Shown here one piece after another: positions 1-8,096 of a stretch of 64,000 nucleotides of DNA. The notes beneath the pieces were generated by a model. The model had not been told where the DNA came from, did not search any database, and worked only from the letters and a program-made list of their open reading frames with translations. Numbering within the stretch: position 1 is the stretch's first letter; each line of letters starts with the position of its first letter. The stretch spans positions 190,214 through 254,213 of the forward strand of contig JAAFIG010000001.1 of the NCBI GenBank assembly GCA_013298595.1, read 5' to 3'. Source of the DNA: Deinococcales bacterium. Lineage in GTDB: Bacteria; Deinococcota; Deinococci; Deinococcales; JAAFIG01. Position numbers and translations under genes: made by a program.

Positions 1-248
1 GCAGCTAAACCCAGCCCTAATCCAAAACTATTGCCAATAATTCGTCCTTCAAGGTCGGCTCGGGCGTTAATACCAATTGGTCCAACTCGAGCTAAATCTT
101 CAATCTCGAGGTTGATACCAAAAACCAAACTGCTGGTGATATCGCTTCCTGCTGTACCGCTGAGGCTACCACCTACCGAAAAGCGTTGTGCTCCTGCCAA
201 ACTCGAGAATCCCAGAAGTGCGACCAATACAAATAACCATTTTTTCAT
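1..248 (-). CDS. Secreted or outer-membrane beta-rich protein, N-terminal part (truncated by the window edge)
   Basis: The reading frame runs from an ATG at 248 to the left edge, so the C-terminus is outside the window. It begins MKKWLFVLVALLGFSSLAGAQ, a typical Sec signal peptide with a cleavage site near residue 20. After it comes alternating Gly/Ser and hydrophobic residues (FSVGGSLSGTAG, LVFGINLEIEDLA), as in outer-membrane beta-barrels. A strong Shine-Dalgarno (GAGGAGGT) lies 3-4 nt before the ATG and a -10 TACAAT at 279-284. The gene holds three CTCGAG copies in-frame. Function beyond an envelope role cannot be read from 82 residues. Confidence 0.75.
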   Translation of the reverse strand, partial: MKKWLFVLVALLGFSSLAGAQRFSVGGSLSGTAGSDITSSLVFGINLEIEDLARVGPIGINARADLEGRIIGNSFGLGLGLA

Positions 249-278
249 ACGACCTCCTCAGTTTTTGTTACTGGGGTC

Positions 279-284
279 ATTGTA
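279..284 (-). promoter_or_regulatory. -10 element for the truncated envelope gene
   Basis: TACAAT on the minus strand, about 30 nt before the ATG at 248. The resulting leader carries a GAGGAGG ribosome binding site, so this gene has a normal 5' leader, unlike many others here. Confidence 0.45.
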
Positions 285-363
285 CGTCAGGGGGCGTTAA
301 AAAAGCGTGAATTGCAGATTTTGATTGTGATAGACAAATTACCTTCAGTCAAATAATTTGGTT

Positions 364-615
364 CTATGGCGTGTTCGCCTTGCCATACTGCCATTGTCCT
401 GTTGTACCACCACTCCAAAAGCACTCACCTTTGGGTTTAATCAGTAATGCCTGCCGTAAACCCTCGAGTGGCACTCGCACTGCAAAACGGGTTTTGCTAT
501 GCCAAACCTCGAGATGCGCTAAACCAAGTACAGATGTAACTTTGGCTGCACGGTTCACAGCAAGGTCAAATAAAGCATTGGGGGCATGATCCATACAATA
601 GCTACGAGTGAGCAC
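364..615 (-). CDS. Small protein of unknown function downstream of the histidine kinase (83 aa)
   Basis: I do not recognise this protein. The frame opens with a GTG that overlaps the last 14 nt of the kinase gene, so it would be the third gene of the regulator-kinase operon. An internal ATG at 594 would give 76 residues. Two CTCGAG copies fall in the Leu-Glu frame (HLEVW, PLEGL), which is the commonest use of that word in accepted genes of this window. The C-terminus is Gly-rich (ECFWSGGTTGQWQYG). No signal peptide or membrane segment. The opposite strand has a similar-length open frame that I take to be a shadow. Confidence 0.45.
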   Translation of the reverse strand: MLTRSYCMDHAPNALFDLAVNRAAKVTSVLGLAHLEVWHSKTRFAVRVPLEGLRQALLIKPKGECFWSGGTTGQWQYGKANTP

Positions 616-1885
616 TTAAAAAACCAATACCAACTCGAGCGCCTCCTTGTGCTAAATTTTCAGCTTTAACTTTGCCTGCATGAGCGTCAGCAATAGCTGC
701 AACAATGGCTAAACCTAAACCAGTGCCAGTGCCTTGTTTAACAAAAGGTTCAAAAGCTTCTGCCAGGATTTCTGGGCTAAAACCAATCCCTTTATCCTCG
801 AGCCAAATCCAAGTGTGTTCGGCAGTAATCTCGAGTGTAAATTGCGTTGCACCACTGCCATGATCTTCGGCATTTTTGACCAAGTTTTCGATGGCTAACT
901 CGAGTAAATCTCGTTCGGCGTTAATGGTGGCATCGCCTTGAACTGGTAATTCAAAATTGGCTTCGAGGAAATCACGTAATGCGATGGGTTGCCCTTGGAC
1001 TGTGCCGCGACCCTCGAGCCGAGCCAGTGTTAATAAACTGCCTAAAACCCGTTCGGTACGTCTGACCGCTTCAAGGGCATATGAAGCTGCAAAAGGTTCT
1101 TCTGGGTGACGCTCGAGTACCTCGAGATAATTTCTAGCAGCCGTCAATGGGTTACGTAATTCGTGTGAGGCGTTATAAGCAAAACGTTTAGCACTTTGTT
1201 CTTGTAGGCGTGTTCGACTGAGGGTGTTACGTAAATCTGCCAGTAAACCATTCAAGGCATTGACTGCTGGTTTTAATTCTGGCAGTGGCGGAGTTGCTAG
1301 TGCCTCGAGTTGATTAGCATTTCGGCTGGCAATATCAGCAGCAAAACGCTCGAGTGGAATCAATGAACGCCGCACCCCATACGAACCAAAAAATAAGGCA
1401 ATGGTTAACAACAAAACCGCCCAAAGCCACAACGATGACTGATTACTGACCCGCACCACCACATCACTGGCTCGAACTTCCTCGAGTTGCCCTGCATTAA
1501 AACGCAGCAGCGCTGGTTCGGTACGAGTTTGTAATTGTGCCAATGTGACAGTGCGTGGAGCTGTTGGAATCACCACTGGTTTAGGTGTTGGCACAGCTGG
1601 TGGCACATTTAAAGAAACACTGTTTTGGTCTGCCACAAATGGATTTTCGTTACGTTGAGCAGCAGCATCAGGTTCGGCGGCTTTGGCACTCGGTGCTTGG
1701 GGTGTAGGTGCCACTGGTTTTGCCTTAGGTTTACTGCTGACTCGAGGGGTTGTTTCTTGACTGGCTACGGTTGTGTCTTTAAACTCGAGTTGAGGTGTTT
1801 GCCGACTAACAAACCAAATACTTAGCCCAATCAGCAACATGGCTAATGGCGCAAGCCACAATAGCAAACGTAAACGCAGTGTCAT
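602..1885 (-). CDS. Sensor histidine kinase
   Basis: Membrane sensor kinase that should phosphorylate the response regulator encoded just upstream. It has 427 residues. Membrane segment 1 is at about 5-26. A periplasmic part at 27-150 is rich in Pro/Ala/Lys/Thr at 47-110, looks disordered, and has no recognisable sensor fold. Segment 2 is at about 152-171, followed by a HAMP-like linker and a HisKA domain with the phospho-acceptor His241 in SHELRNPL. The HATPase_c domain shows an N-box (ENLVKNAEDHG), DKGIGF and GTGLGLAI. Its ATG overlaps the regulator's stop codon (ATGA), so the two are translationally coupled. The stimulus is unknown. Confidence 0.93.
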   Translation of the reverse strand: MTLRLRLLLWLAPLAMLLIGLSIWFVSRQTPQLEFKDTTVASQETTPRVSSKPKAKPVAPTPQAPSAKAAEPDAAAQRNENPFVADQNSVSLNVPPAVPTPKPVVIPTAPRTVTLAQLQTRTEPALLRFNAGQLEEVRASDVVVRVSNQSSLWLWAVLLLTIALFFGSYGVRRSLIPLERFAADIASRNANQLEALATPPLPELKPAVNALNGLLADLRNTLSRTRLQEQSAKRFAYNASHELRNPLTAARNYLEVLERHPEEPFAASYALEAVRRTERVLGSLLTLARLEGRGTVQGQPIALRDFLEANFELPVQGDATINAERDLLELAIENLVKNAEDHGSGATQFTLEITAEHTWIWLEDKGIGFSPEILAEAFEPFVKQGTGTGLGLAIVAAIADAHAGKVKAENLAQGGARVGIGFLSAHS

Positions 1886-2547
1886 GCGTTTGCCCCATTT
1901 GAACGCAACGCATAGCCAACACCACGAATGGTTTGAATTAAATTTGGTGCACCAAGGCTGCGTCGCAAACCAGCAACCAAGGCATCTAAGGTATTAGGGT
2001 CTACTTCTTCACCCCAGACAGCTCGCATCAAGGATTCTCGAGCCAGAACCCGTTGTGGATGCTCAAATAAAACTTGTAACAACCGAAAACCTTTCGGGGT
2101 TACTTCAAGAATCTGCCCAGCTCGGCGCACCTCAAGGGTTAAAAAATCGAGGACAACATCAGCAAATTGACTACGCACCACTTCAGTTTTGCTACGCCGC
2201 AACAACGCTTCGATCCGCGCTAAAATCTCGGATAAAGAATAGGGTTTAACCACATAATCATCCGCCCCTGTTTTTAACCCACGCACTTTGGCTTGTACTT
2301 CATCCAAGGCAGTCAGCATTAAAACAGGCACAACAGACCGCATGCGGATTCGCTCGAGTACGCCAAAACCATCCATTCCAGGCAAGACAATATCTAATAA
2401 CACCACATCAGGCAGTGCGTCCAACAAGGCTAAACCTTGCGTTCCATCCGTTGCTTCTAAAACTTCGCACCCCTCGAGTCGTAAACCCAAAGCAAGGGAG
2501 GCTCGTACAGCGGCATCATCTTCAATCAGTAAAACTCGAGCTTTCAT
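1882..2547 (-). CDS. OmpR/PhoB-family response regulator
   Basis: DNA-binding response regulator of 221 residues. The N-terminal receiver starts at MKARVLLIEDD (acidic pair), the phospho-acceptor Asp is in VVLLDIVLPGMDG, and the switch Lys is in VVKPY. The C-terminal winged helix ends with IRGVGYAL, as in PhoB/OmpR. I chose the ATG at 2547 over an upstream start at 2595 because the receiver begins there and because TAAACT at 2555-2560 lies 7 nt ahead, the leaderless arrangement repeated through this window. An 11-bp tandem repeat at 5066-5087 is the kind of site such regulators bind, but a link is only a guess. Confidence 0.93.
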   Translation of the reverse strand: MKARVLLIEDDAAVRASLALGLRLEGCEVLEATDGTQGLALLDALPDVVLLDIVLPGMDGFGVLERIRMRSVVPVLMLTALDEVQAKVRGLKTGADDYVVKPYSLSEILARIEALLRRSKTEVVRSQFADVVLDFLTLEVRRAGQILEVTPKGFRLLQVLFEHPQRVLARESLMRAVWGEEVDPNTLDALVAGLRRSLGAPNLIQTIRGVGYALRSNGANA

Positions 2548-2554
2548 AAAAGCC

Positions 2555-2560
2555 AGTTTA
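2555..2560 (-). promoter_or_regulatory. -10 element of the regulator-kinase operon (leaderless)
   Basis: TAAACT on the minus strand, followed by 7 nt and the ATG at 2547. There is no ribosome binding site between them, so the transcript should start at or next to the start codon. Confidence 0.55.
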
Positions 2561-2594
2561 CGCGGTTCACCTGATACAAACCTGAAATAAACCA

Positions 2595-2622
2595 CGCTGC
2601 TATCTGGGAGGGGATAGCAGCG
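2595..2622. promoter_or_regulatory. Inverted repeat between divergent genes
   Basis: CGCTGCTATC, an 8-nt spacer, then its perfect reverse complement GATAGCAGCG. It lies between the divergent regulator gene (start 2547) and the small membrane protein gene (start 2696). There is no following T-run, so an operator is more likely than a terminator. Confidence 0.4.
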
Positions 2623-2684
2623 CTTGAGGAAATTCTAGCAGAAGCTTTTTATGGCACATGTTCAAAAATCACAGACAAACTTGT

Positions 2685-2690
2685 TAAAGT
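2685..2690 (+). promoter_or_regulatory. -10 element for the small membrane protein (leaderless)
   Basis: TAAAGT, 5 nt before the ATG at 2696, with a weak -35 (TTCAAA at 2661-2666) 18 bp upstream. Confidence 0.4.
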
Positions 2691-2695
2691 GCGGT

Positions 2696-2998
2696 ATGCC
2701 CACATTCACACCTTGGCTTGGATTGTTTTTATATTGTGCCAATTTGCTACTGGGCTTGGGTTTGCAATTGCGGTTGTATCATTTACACAAAGCCCGCTGG
2801 GTGCATCACGCACTGTATTTTTGTGTTTTTGTTGGTGCCATTGCCAGTTGCCTTAGCCTTTTCTCGAGCGGGCGTTGGTGGGGTTTACTACCCACTTTGC
2901 TTTGCTTAACACTTCTACCCAGATTCAAAGGCGGCTCGAGAACTCACGCAACTCTTACACTGGGCGGGCTTCTTGGCTATGCCTTGATTTTTATATAG
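2696..2998 (+). CDS. Small polytopic membrane protein
   Basis: A 100-residue, very hydrophobic protein starting MPTFTPWLGLFL. Three or possibly four membrane segments can be drawn: about 5-24 (LFLYCANLLLGLGLQL), 33-52 (HALYFCVFVGAIASCLSLF), 57-72 (WWGLLPTLLCLTLLP) and 84-100. The ATG at 2696 is preferred over one at 2651 because the earlier reading adds only a polar extension and a -10 sits just before 2696. The stop codon overlaps the end of the convergent lipoprotein gene by 8 nt. I do not recognise the family. Confidence 0.65.
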   Translation: MPTFTPWLGLFLYCANLLLGLGLQLRLYHLHKARWVHHALYFCVFVGAIASCLSLFSSGRWWGLLPTLLCLTLLPRFKGGSRTHATLTLGGLLGYALIFI

Positions 2999-4292
2999 AC
3001 TCGAGAATTAATTGCTGATTGACTGTGATTAAACCAGGCACATACAGCGTTACATTGCCATTAAAAACGCCATTAGCCGCAATGTTCCAAGTGGCTAAAA
3101 CTTGTTTGGGCGCAGTTGGTTTAAGGTACACATTTTTTAGTGTGCCATTGAGCGTGATTGGTCCATTATACGTAAAAGATGGTGTATCAACTGTACCAGT
3201 CACATTAGAACCGATACTCAATCGAACGGTTCGAGCTGTGCTAGAAAGATTCTTCAGCGCCAAGGTAACTGCATACCGATGCCCGTAATTACCATGCGTA
3301 CGATCTGAAGAATCCGATAAGCGCATACTAAAAGCCGCTGTTTGATCTTGCAAAATTACTGTACCACTCGGATTTTTTCCTGTGGTATTCAAATCCAAAC
3401 CAATATGGGCAGGTGCAGCAGGAATATCTACATTCGTTGTGCCATTCCAACCAGAAGCCGCATAAATTCCTGCTTCACGTCCAAATTTATCTGGTGCAGG
3501 CAGGGCTGCTAAATCGCCTGTCGCAGGAGCACCTTGGGTTGCATTCACTGCATCGGTCAATGTGCCACTCGAGGTAACAACAGTATAATAATAAGCACCT
3601 GCACTGGCTGTTATTTCAAAACGACCATCCACTAAACTACCATTTGGCATAGTGGCACGATAAACTTGATACGCTTGCTGAGAAGCCAATGTCACACTCG
3701 AGAAAGTGGTACGTGGTGTGTTATCAAGCCAATCTCGAGCCACTTGGTAACTTTGCCCTGTACTGACTCCAAGCGGTTTTTCTTGATTGGTGTAGACTGA
3801 ACCTTTACCTGAAATAGTGATACCTGTTGTTTGTGGATTGGTGACAATCACATGCAGATAACGGGTTACTCCACTTTTATTAATATGAAAAAGGTACAAA
3901 GGATGCGTCCCAGAAAGTGGTGTTGCAGCACCACCTCGAGCTGCATCGGTACGCGAATTTTGCATTAACCACCCATTGCCACGAAACACTTCTGGGTTAT
4001 TGCTTTTCCAAATACTCGAGCCTGAAAGATCACCACCTAATGGTTTCAGATTTGCAGGACTCACAATGCTGCTAGAGAGTGCCCCATTTGTCCATTGATT
4101 AGTAGTATAAGAAATAGTGGCTTGTAAACGCAGTGGTATTGCCGTTTCACTCGTGGTGCTTGGTAGTGTATCAGCCACAAAACCACCTAGGTTTGGGTCT
4201 TGAACTGGAACAGATTGACAAGCTACAAATACACCGACTGCGCCCAACAGGGCAACGAACATTTTTGGTTTTTGCATAAAACAGTCTAACAA
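2991..4292 (-). CDS. Large secreted lipoprotein of unknown function
   Basis: The N-terminus has a hydrophobic stretch followed by a lipobox (FVAC, then Q), so the mature protein should be lipid-anchored at an envelope membrane. The remaining 400 or so residues are Ser/Thr/Asn/Gly-rich and look all-beta (repeated short hydrophobic strands, few charges). This fits a cell-surface protein, but no catalytic motif is visible. The start could be the TTG at 4292, which has AGGAG 6 nt upstream, or the ATG at 4277, which would leave that site 21 nt away. I favour the TTG. Seven or so CTCGAG copies are spread through the gene. Confidence 0.75.
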   Translation of the reverse strand: MLDCFMQKPKMFVALLGAVGVFVACQSVPVQDPNLGGFVADTLPSTTSETAIPLRLQATISYTTNQWTNGALSSSIVSPANLKPLGGDLSGSSIWKSNNPEVFRGNGWLMQNSRTDAARGGAATPLSGTHPLYLFHINKSGVTRYLHVIVTNPQTTGITISGKGSVYTNQEKPLGVSTGQSYQVARDWLDNTPRTTFSSVTLASQQAYQVYRATMPNGSLVDGRFEITASAGAYYYTVVTSSGTLTDAVNATQGAPATGDLAALPAPDKFGREAGIYAASGWNGTTNVDIPAAPAHIGLDLNTTGKNPSGTVILQDQTAAFSMRLSDSSDRTHGNYGHRYAVTLALKNLSSTARTVRLSIGSNVTGTVDTPSFTYNGPITLNGTLKNVYLKPTAPKQVLATWNIAANGVFNGNVTLYVPGLITVNQQLILESI

Positions 4293-4414
4293 ATAGTTCT
4301 CCTGAAAATATAGCTACTTTAATCGTTACAAATCACACAACCAGCTTGATGCTGATACACTTGATGCAAAGTCCACAGAGTAACCTGCTCTGGACGTAGA
4401 TAAAATCTCGAGCA

Positions 4415-4900
4415 TTAGATGCGTTTTTGCTGCAATTGGCGGCTCGAGAACAAACAGACTCCGCCAATCATGAGTAAAACAATTGTGGCAGCAAAGTTTC
4501 CCCACGGAGTCCAAGCCAGCGTTTGTTGAGCCAATCTGATTTTATCGGGTTTTTCCTCGAGAAAAATAATTCGTTTTGTGTCACCAAGTTTTGCGTTGTT
4601 ATACTCAGCTTCACTAACAACCAAATCAGCAAATTTCAATTCGCCAAGTGGACGTGCTGGATTTGAGATGCTAAACGAAACTCGCAAAGCAAACGGTGTA
4701 CAAGTACGATCTTTGCACAATGAACGATACGGTAATTTTTGAAAAACGCTGGCATTTTTTTGTATACCACGTTGCTGCAAAGCCGTAAATTCCGGAACCG
4801 AAAAAAACAAAGTTAAACCACCAAGACCAAGCGCTATCAGCCAAGCAAGCACAGCAAACAGCAGCAACCACTCGGCTTTGGAGAAGACTCTTTTATTCAC
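4415..4900 (-). CDS. Membrane protein with two transmembrane segments and an extracytoplasmic domain
   Basis: 161 residues from a GTG at 4900, chosen because GGGGGA lies 5 nt upstream; a TTG at 4910-4912 would add four residues. There is a hydrophobic segment near the N-terminus (LLLFAVLAWLIALGLGGLTLFF) and one near the C-terminus (FAATIVLLMIGGVCLF). The roughly 95 residues between carry a Cys pair (SLCKDRTCTPF) that could form a disulfide outside the cytoplasm. This topology resembles DUF3592-type proteins, but I cannot show membership. Function unknown. Confidence 0.65.
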   Translation of the reverse strand: MNKRVFSKAEWLLLFAVLAWLIALGLGGLTLFFSVPEFTALQQRGIQKNASVFQKLPYRSLCKDRTCTPFALRVSFSISNPARPLGELKFADLVVSEAEYNNAKLGDTKRIIFLEEKPDKIRLAQQTLAWTPWGNFAATIVLLMIGGVCLFSSRQLQQKRI

Positions 4901-5065
4901 TAAATCCCCCAAATTTGTCTTTGAACCAAAAAATTGAAGCCCTCAGATAACCAAGTCAAAAAGAATATGAAACGCATATGCCTTTGCTATTATCCCATGT
5001 TTTCAAATATCCAGCCAAGACTCGAGTCAGCAAAGCAAATTTTCTTTTGCCATAAACGATTTTGA

Positions 5066-5087
5066 ACTGAGACGCTACTGAGACGCT
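5066..5087 (+). promoter_or_regulatory. 11-bp tandem direct repeat, candidate activator site
   Basis: ACTGAGACGCT occurs twice back to back with no mismatch. It sits just upstream of a TAAACT -10 (5094-5099) that has no good -35. Eleven-bp direct repeats taking the place of the -35 are typical of OmpR/PhoB-type regulator boxes. Confidence 0.45.
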
Positions 5088-5097
5088 TGCTCGGTAA

Positions 5098-5138
5098 ACT
5101 CGAGATACAAAATGACTAGGTTAGTCATGATCTCGAGT
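5098..5138. promoter_or_regulatory. Nested dyad upstream of a lipoprotein gene
   Basis: An outer inverted repeat, ACTCGAGAT (5098-5106) and ATCTCGAGT (5130-5138), encloses a perfect inner one, ATGACTA-GGT-TAGTCAT (5112-5128). It lies between the -10 at 5094-5099 and the ribosome binding site, so it could act as an operator on DNA or as a hairpin in the leader RNA. Confidence 0.5.
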
Positions 5139-5152
5139 CAGGAGTGGTTTTT

Positions 5153-6094
5153 ATGAAAAAGTTTTGCTTAACAGTGCTGGGTTTGGTGGCGTTGATGACT
5201 TCATGTAATTCTGTGGGAACACTCGAGGCGGCGGCAGGTGCGGCTGTTATTGAAATGCAGAACGAACGTCAGTATACGGCTGGAACAAGCCTAAAAAATT
5301 CGTATTTTGGTTTACACGTTGTTGTGCCACAAGGTTTTATTGCCCAGTTTAAGGAATCGGCTGGTGCACAGGTACTGGTTTTTGCCAAAACTGGTGTTGG
5401 GGTGATTGCCATTTTACAACAAGGGGTCAACAGTACCGAGTATCAGCGCTTAATGGCACAACCATTCCCACTCAGTCCACAATTAACGTTCCAACCACTT
5501 GGAAGTCCTATCCAGCGAGGCTCGAGTTTAACAACTGCTTTTGCTGATGCTGCGGGTTTAGCCACAGCAAAAATGCAGGCTGTAGCCAATGCAAATGGGT
5601 TTAGTCCGTTGTTGCTGGCTTTTACCAATGCTGGACAACAAGCTTTGGTGGACTCGAGTTTACAAGCAGTAGCAGCTAGTTTTAAATCGGTTCAGGGTTT
5701 AAGTACCAGTGGTGATGCTAAAACCCGTGCTGATTGGCAAAATACTTTGACGGGTAGAGCCTTAACCACCAGCGGTGGCAGTTTTGACTCGAGTGTCAAT
5801 GGTACAGGTAGTACCTCAAACGATACCCGCTTGCGATTATGCAGCACTGGACAATTTGAATTTACCCGCACTTCTTCGATTTCGATTGGTATTCCCAATG
5901 GCGATGGTCTTTCAAGTGTGGATAAAGATCAGGCAATTGGGCGCTGGAATCTCGAGTTGGTTTCGGCTAACACAGCCGTGTTGGTCTTAACCGATACCAC
6001 TGGTTTGCAACGGCGTTTACTCTTACAAGTCAGACAAAATTCGTTTTTAGTGGATGGTAAGGCATTCAATCCTAATAATGCCAGTGGTTGCTAG
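5153..6094 (+). CDS. Secreted lipoprotein with a C-terminal beta domain
   Basis: 313 residues beginning [20 protein letters not shown], where LMTSC is a lipobox. The ATG at 5153 is chosen over a GTG at 5144 because AGGAG lies 8 nt upstream of it. The middle part (about 30-190) reads like a globular envelope domain ([15 protein letters not shown]..., [11 protein letters not shown]). The last 100 residues ([13 protein letters not shown]...[13 protein letters not shown]...GRWNLE...[10 protein letters not shown]) have the strand pattern of a small lipocalin-like barrel. No enzyme motif is seen. The upstream region holds a tandem repeat and a nested dyad. Confidence 0.75.
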   Translation: MKKFCLTVLGLVALMTSCNSVGTLEAAAGAAVIEMQNERQYTAGTSLKNSYFGLHVVVPQGFIAQFKESAGAQVLVFAKTGVGVIAILQQGVNSTEYQRLMAQPFPLSPQLTFQPLGSPIQRGSSLTTAFADAAGLATAKMQAVANANGFSPLLLAFTNAGQQALVDSSLQAVAASFKSVQGLSTSGDAKTRADWQNTLTGRALTTSGGSFDSSVNGTGSTSNDTRLRLCSTGQFEFTRTSSISIGIPNGDGLSSVDKDQAIGRWNLELVSANTAVLVLTDTTGLQRRLLLQVRQNSFLVDGKAFNPNNASGC

Positions 6095-6125
6095 TGGTTG
6101 TCACGCAATCCCAGATACTGCATGT

Positions 6126-6131
6126 CATACT
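6126..6131 (+). promoter_or_regulatory. Possible -10 for the nitroreductase gene
   Basis: CATACT, 6 nt before the ATG at 6138, no ribosome binding site. The first base departs from TANNNT, so this is weaker than the other leaderless candidates. Confidence 0.3.
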
Positions 6132-6137
6132 AAGTGT

Positions 6138-6923
6138 ATGGATTTTTTCGAGGTGCTTAGAAATCGTAAAACCACCAATGGTCCATTTGACCCACGTCCT
6201 GTCAGCCGTGAACACCAGAAATTACTGATGGAAGCGGCTTCTCGAGCGCCAAGTCATTTTAATTCGCAGCCTTGGCGTTTTGTTTTACTCGAGGAAAAAG
6301 CGCGAATTCTTGAAGTGGCAGAAATCGCGGGTCATTCGATGGAGCATTTGATTCAAGCGGGTTTATTTTTTGAGCGTTACCGTCCGTATTTTCGTTTTTC
6401 CGAAAGCGAATTAGAAGCTCGAGGCGATGGCATTCATTTTGATCAGTTACCTGGTCCACTTAAACCTTTTGCTAAACAGGTGATGTCGCCAACTGGTATC
6501 AATATTATGCGTTCCTTGGGTGTGCCTAAAATGCTAGGTAAGGATAATCGAGATTTAGTCGCTGGTAGCCCATTACTGATTGGTGTGATGCTTGATAAAA
6601 CCGAGTATATTCCCGAGAAATTATCTGGGTTTTACAGTGTTTTTGGTATGGGTGCAGCCATGGAAAATATTTGGTTAACAACCCATGCCCTTGGTATGGG
6701 CATTCAGTTTATTAGTACACCCATGGAAATTCCTGAATCTTGGGCAAAAATGAAAAGTATTTTACGTGTCCCAGATCATCTCGAATTAATGGCAGTGTAT
6801 CGCCTTGGTTATTTGCGCGAAGGGCAACGCCGTCCAAGTATTGATTGGAGTAGTCGTCATCGTAAAAAATTATCACAATATGTCTTTCGAGAAACCTGTG
6901 ACACCCCAGAAAGTGATGCGTAA
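6138..6923 (+). CDS. Nitroreductase-family flavoprotein
   Basis: 261 residues starting [23 protein letters not shown]. The early Arg-rich loop (LRNRKTT) and [18 protein letters not shown] are the FMN-contacting signatures of the NAD(P)H-dependent nitroreductase family. The later part ([24 protein letters not shown]) is the usual helix lining the dimer and flavin site. The start at 6138 matches the family; an open extension upstream runs into the preceding gene and is rejected. It is followed after 6 nt by the polyketide synthase, so the two are probably co-transcribed. An oxidoreductase acting on the polyketide product is a reasonable idea. Substrate unknown. Confidence 0.88.
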   Translation: MDFFEVLRNRKTTNGPFDPRPVSREHQKLLMEAASRAPSHFNSQPWRFVLLEEKARILEVAEIAGHSMEHLIQAGLFFERYRPYFRFSESELEARGDGIHFDQLPGPLKPFAKQVMSPTGINIMRSLGVPKMLGKDNRDLVAGSPLLIGVMLDKTEYIPEKLSGFYSVFGMGAAMENIWLTTHALGMGIQFISTPMEIPESWAKMKSILRVPDHLELMAVYRLGYLREGQRRPSIDWSSRHRKKLSQYVFRETCDTPESDA

Positions 6924-6929
6924 TTCCTG

Positions 6930-7985
6930 ATGCGTTCCGAGTTTCCCAACATTGTGGCTGTTGGCACGGCTTTACCGCCATATCAAGTGGCTCAAGATGC
7001 TGTACGGCACTTAATTCATGCTATTTTTAAGCATTCAACGCGTGATCTCGAGCGGTTACTCAGTGTTTTTGATAACGGTCATGTGAAAACACGCTATTTA
7101 AGTGCGCCACTTGAGTGGTATTATGAGTTGCGCTCGTGGTCGGAACGCAATGAAATTTATACCACCCAAGCCCTCGAGATGTCTGAACGGGCTGCTCGAA
7201 TTGCCCTCGAGCGAGCCAATCTTGAAGCAGCGAGTGTTGATGCAATTTTCTTTGTCTCGAGTACAGGGCTTGCCACACCCAGTTTAGATAGTTGGTTGAT
7301 TAAACGCCTTGGCATGAGCCGTCATGCTGTGCGGGTACCAATTTGGGGTTTAGGTTGCGCTGGTGGAGCCGCAGGGCTGAACCGAGCTGCCGAATTTATT
7401 CGTGGTAAACCCAATAGCACTGTGTTGTTGGTCTGCGTTGAATGCTCGAGTTTAACCTTTCAAGCCAACGATCCAAGCCGAGCCAATCTGGTCAGTACCA
7501 GTTTATTTGCCGATGGTGCCGCTGCTGTGGTGCTGTCTGATCAACACCCTGGGCTGAGCGTCTTGGGCGGCTCGAGTACTTTATGGGATAACACCGAAGA
7601 TGTGATGGGTTGGGAAGTTGTGGACACTGGCTTAAAGGTTTTACTATCAAAAAGTGTGCCTGTTATTGTTGAAAATTATATTCATGCCGATATTAAACAT
7701 TGCTTACAACCCTTTAAGCTCGAGTTATCTGATATCGAGCATTACATCACCCATCCTGGTGGCGAAAAAGTCATGCAGGCATTTTGTAGTGCATTATCCA
7801 TAACAGAAAATAAACTCGAGGATTCAAGAATCATTCTCGAGCAACATGGCAATATGAGCAGTCCAACTGTGTTATTTGCTCTCGAGCGATTTATGACTCG
7901 GCAAACACCAAGTGGTGAACATGCACTTCTAACCGCGATGGGACCAGGTTTTTGTGCCGAACATGTGGTCTTAAAAACCAAATAA
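6930..7985 (+). CDS. Type III polyketide synthase (chalcone/stilbene synthase-like)
   Basis: 351 residues, the usual length for a bacterial homodimeric type III PKS. The catalytic triad is visible: Cys143 in WGLGCAGG, His275 in THPGGEKV and Asn308 in HGNMSSPT. The start of the fold (VAVGTALPPYQV) and the C-terminal AMGPGFCAE loop also match. Such enzymes condense a CoA-linked starter with malonyl-CoA and in bacteria make alkyl-resorcinols, pyrones or 1,3,6,8-tetrahydroxynaphthalene; which product is made here cannot be read. His275 rather than the KAS-III arrangement and the GNMSSP loop support PKS over FabH. It follows the nitroreductase by 6 nt. Confidence 0.9.
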   Translation: MRSEFPNIVAVGTALPPYQVAQDAVRHLIHAIFKHSTRDLERLLSVFDNGHVKTRYLSAPLEWYYELRSWSERNEIYTTQALEMSERAARIALERANLEAASVDAIFFVSSTGLATPSLDSWLIKRLGMSRHAVRVPIWGLGCAGGAAGLNRAAEFIRGKPNSTVLLVCVECSSLTFQANDPSRANLVSTSLFADGAAAVVLSDQHPGLSVLGGSSTLWDNTEDVMGWEVVDTGLKVLLSKSVPVIVENYIHADIKHCLQPFKLELSDIEHYITHPGGEKVMQAFCSALSITENKLEDSRIILEQHGNMSSPTVLFALERFMTRQTPSGEHALLTAMGPGFCAEHVVLKTK

Positions 7986-7988
7986 GAT

Positions 7989-8088
7989 TAGACCTCGGGC
8001 GAAAGTCCCCAAATTCAATCTCACAGGGGAGGGGCTTGTGTTCGCCCTGCCCCAAAATCAAAATGAAATGACTTTCGCCCGAAGTCTA
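7989..8088. terminator. Large inverted repeat between convergent genes
   Basis: A 19-bp arm at 7989-8007 (contains TCGGGCGAAAGTC) pairs with 8070-8088 (GACTTTCGCCCGA), with one G-U pair. The 62-nt interior contains GGGGAGGGGC and GCCCTGCCCC, which can form a second, imperfect stem. It fills the space between the convergent polyketide synthase and ROK genes, so bidirectional termination is likely, but it lacks T-runs and might be a dispersed repeat. Confidence 0.5.
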
Positions 8089-8096
8089 TTATTGTC

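Noticed and set aside
31-300. Open frame of 89 codons on the plus strand
   Set aside because: It is antisense to the truncated envelope gene (1-248, minus), which has a signal peptide, a strong ribosome binding site and a -10.
4326-4514. 62-codon minus-strand frame overlapping the two-segment membrane protein
   Set aside because: Out of frame with the better-supported gene and without homology signs.
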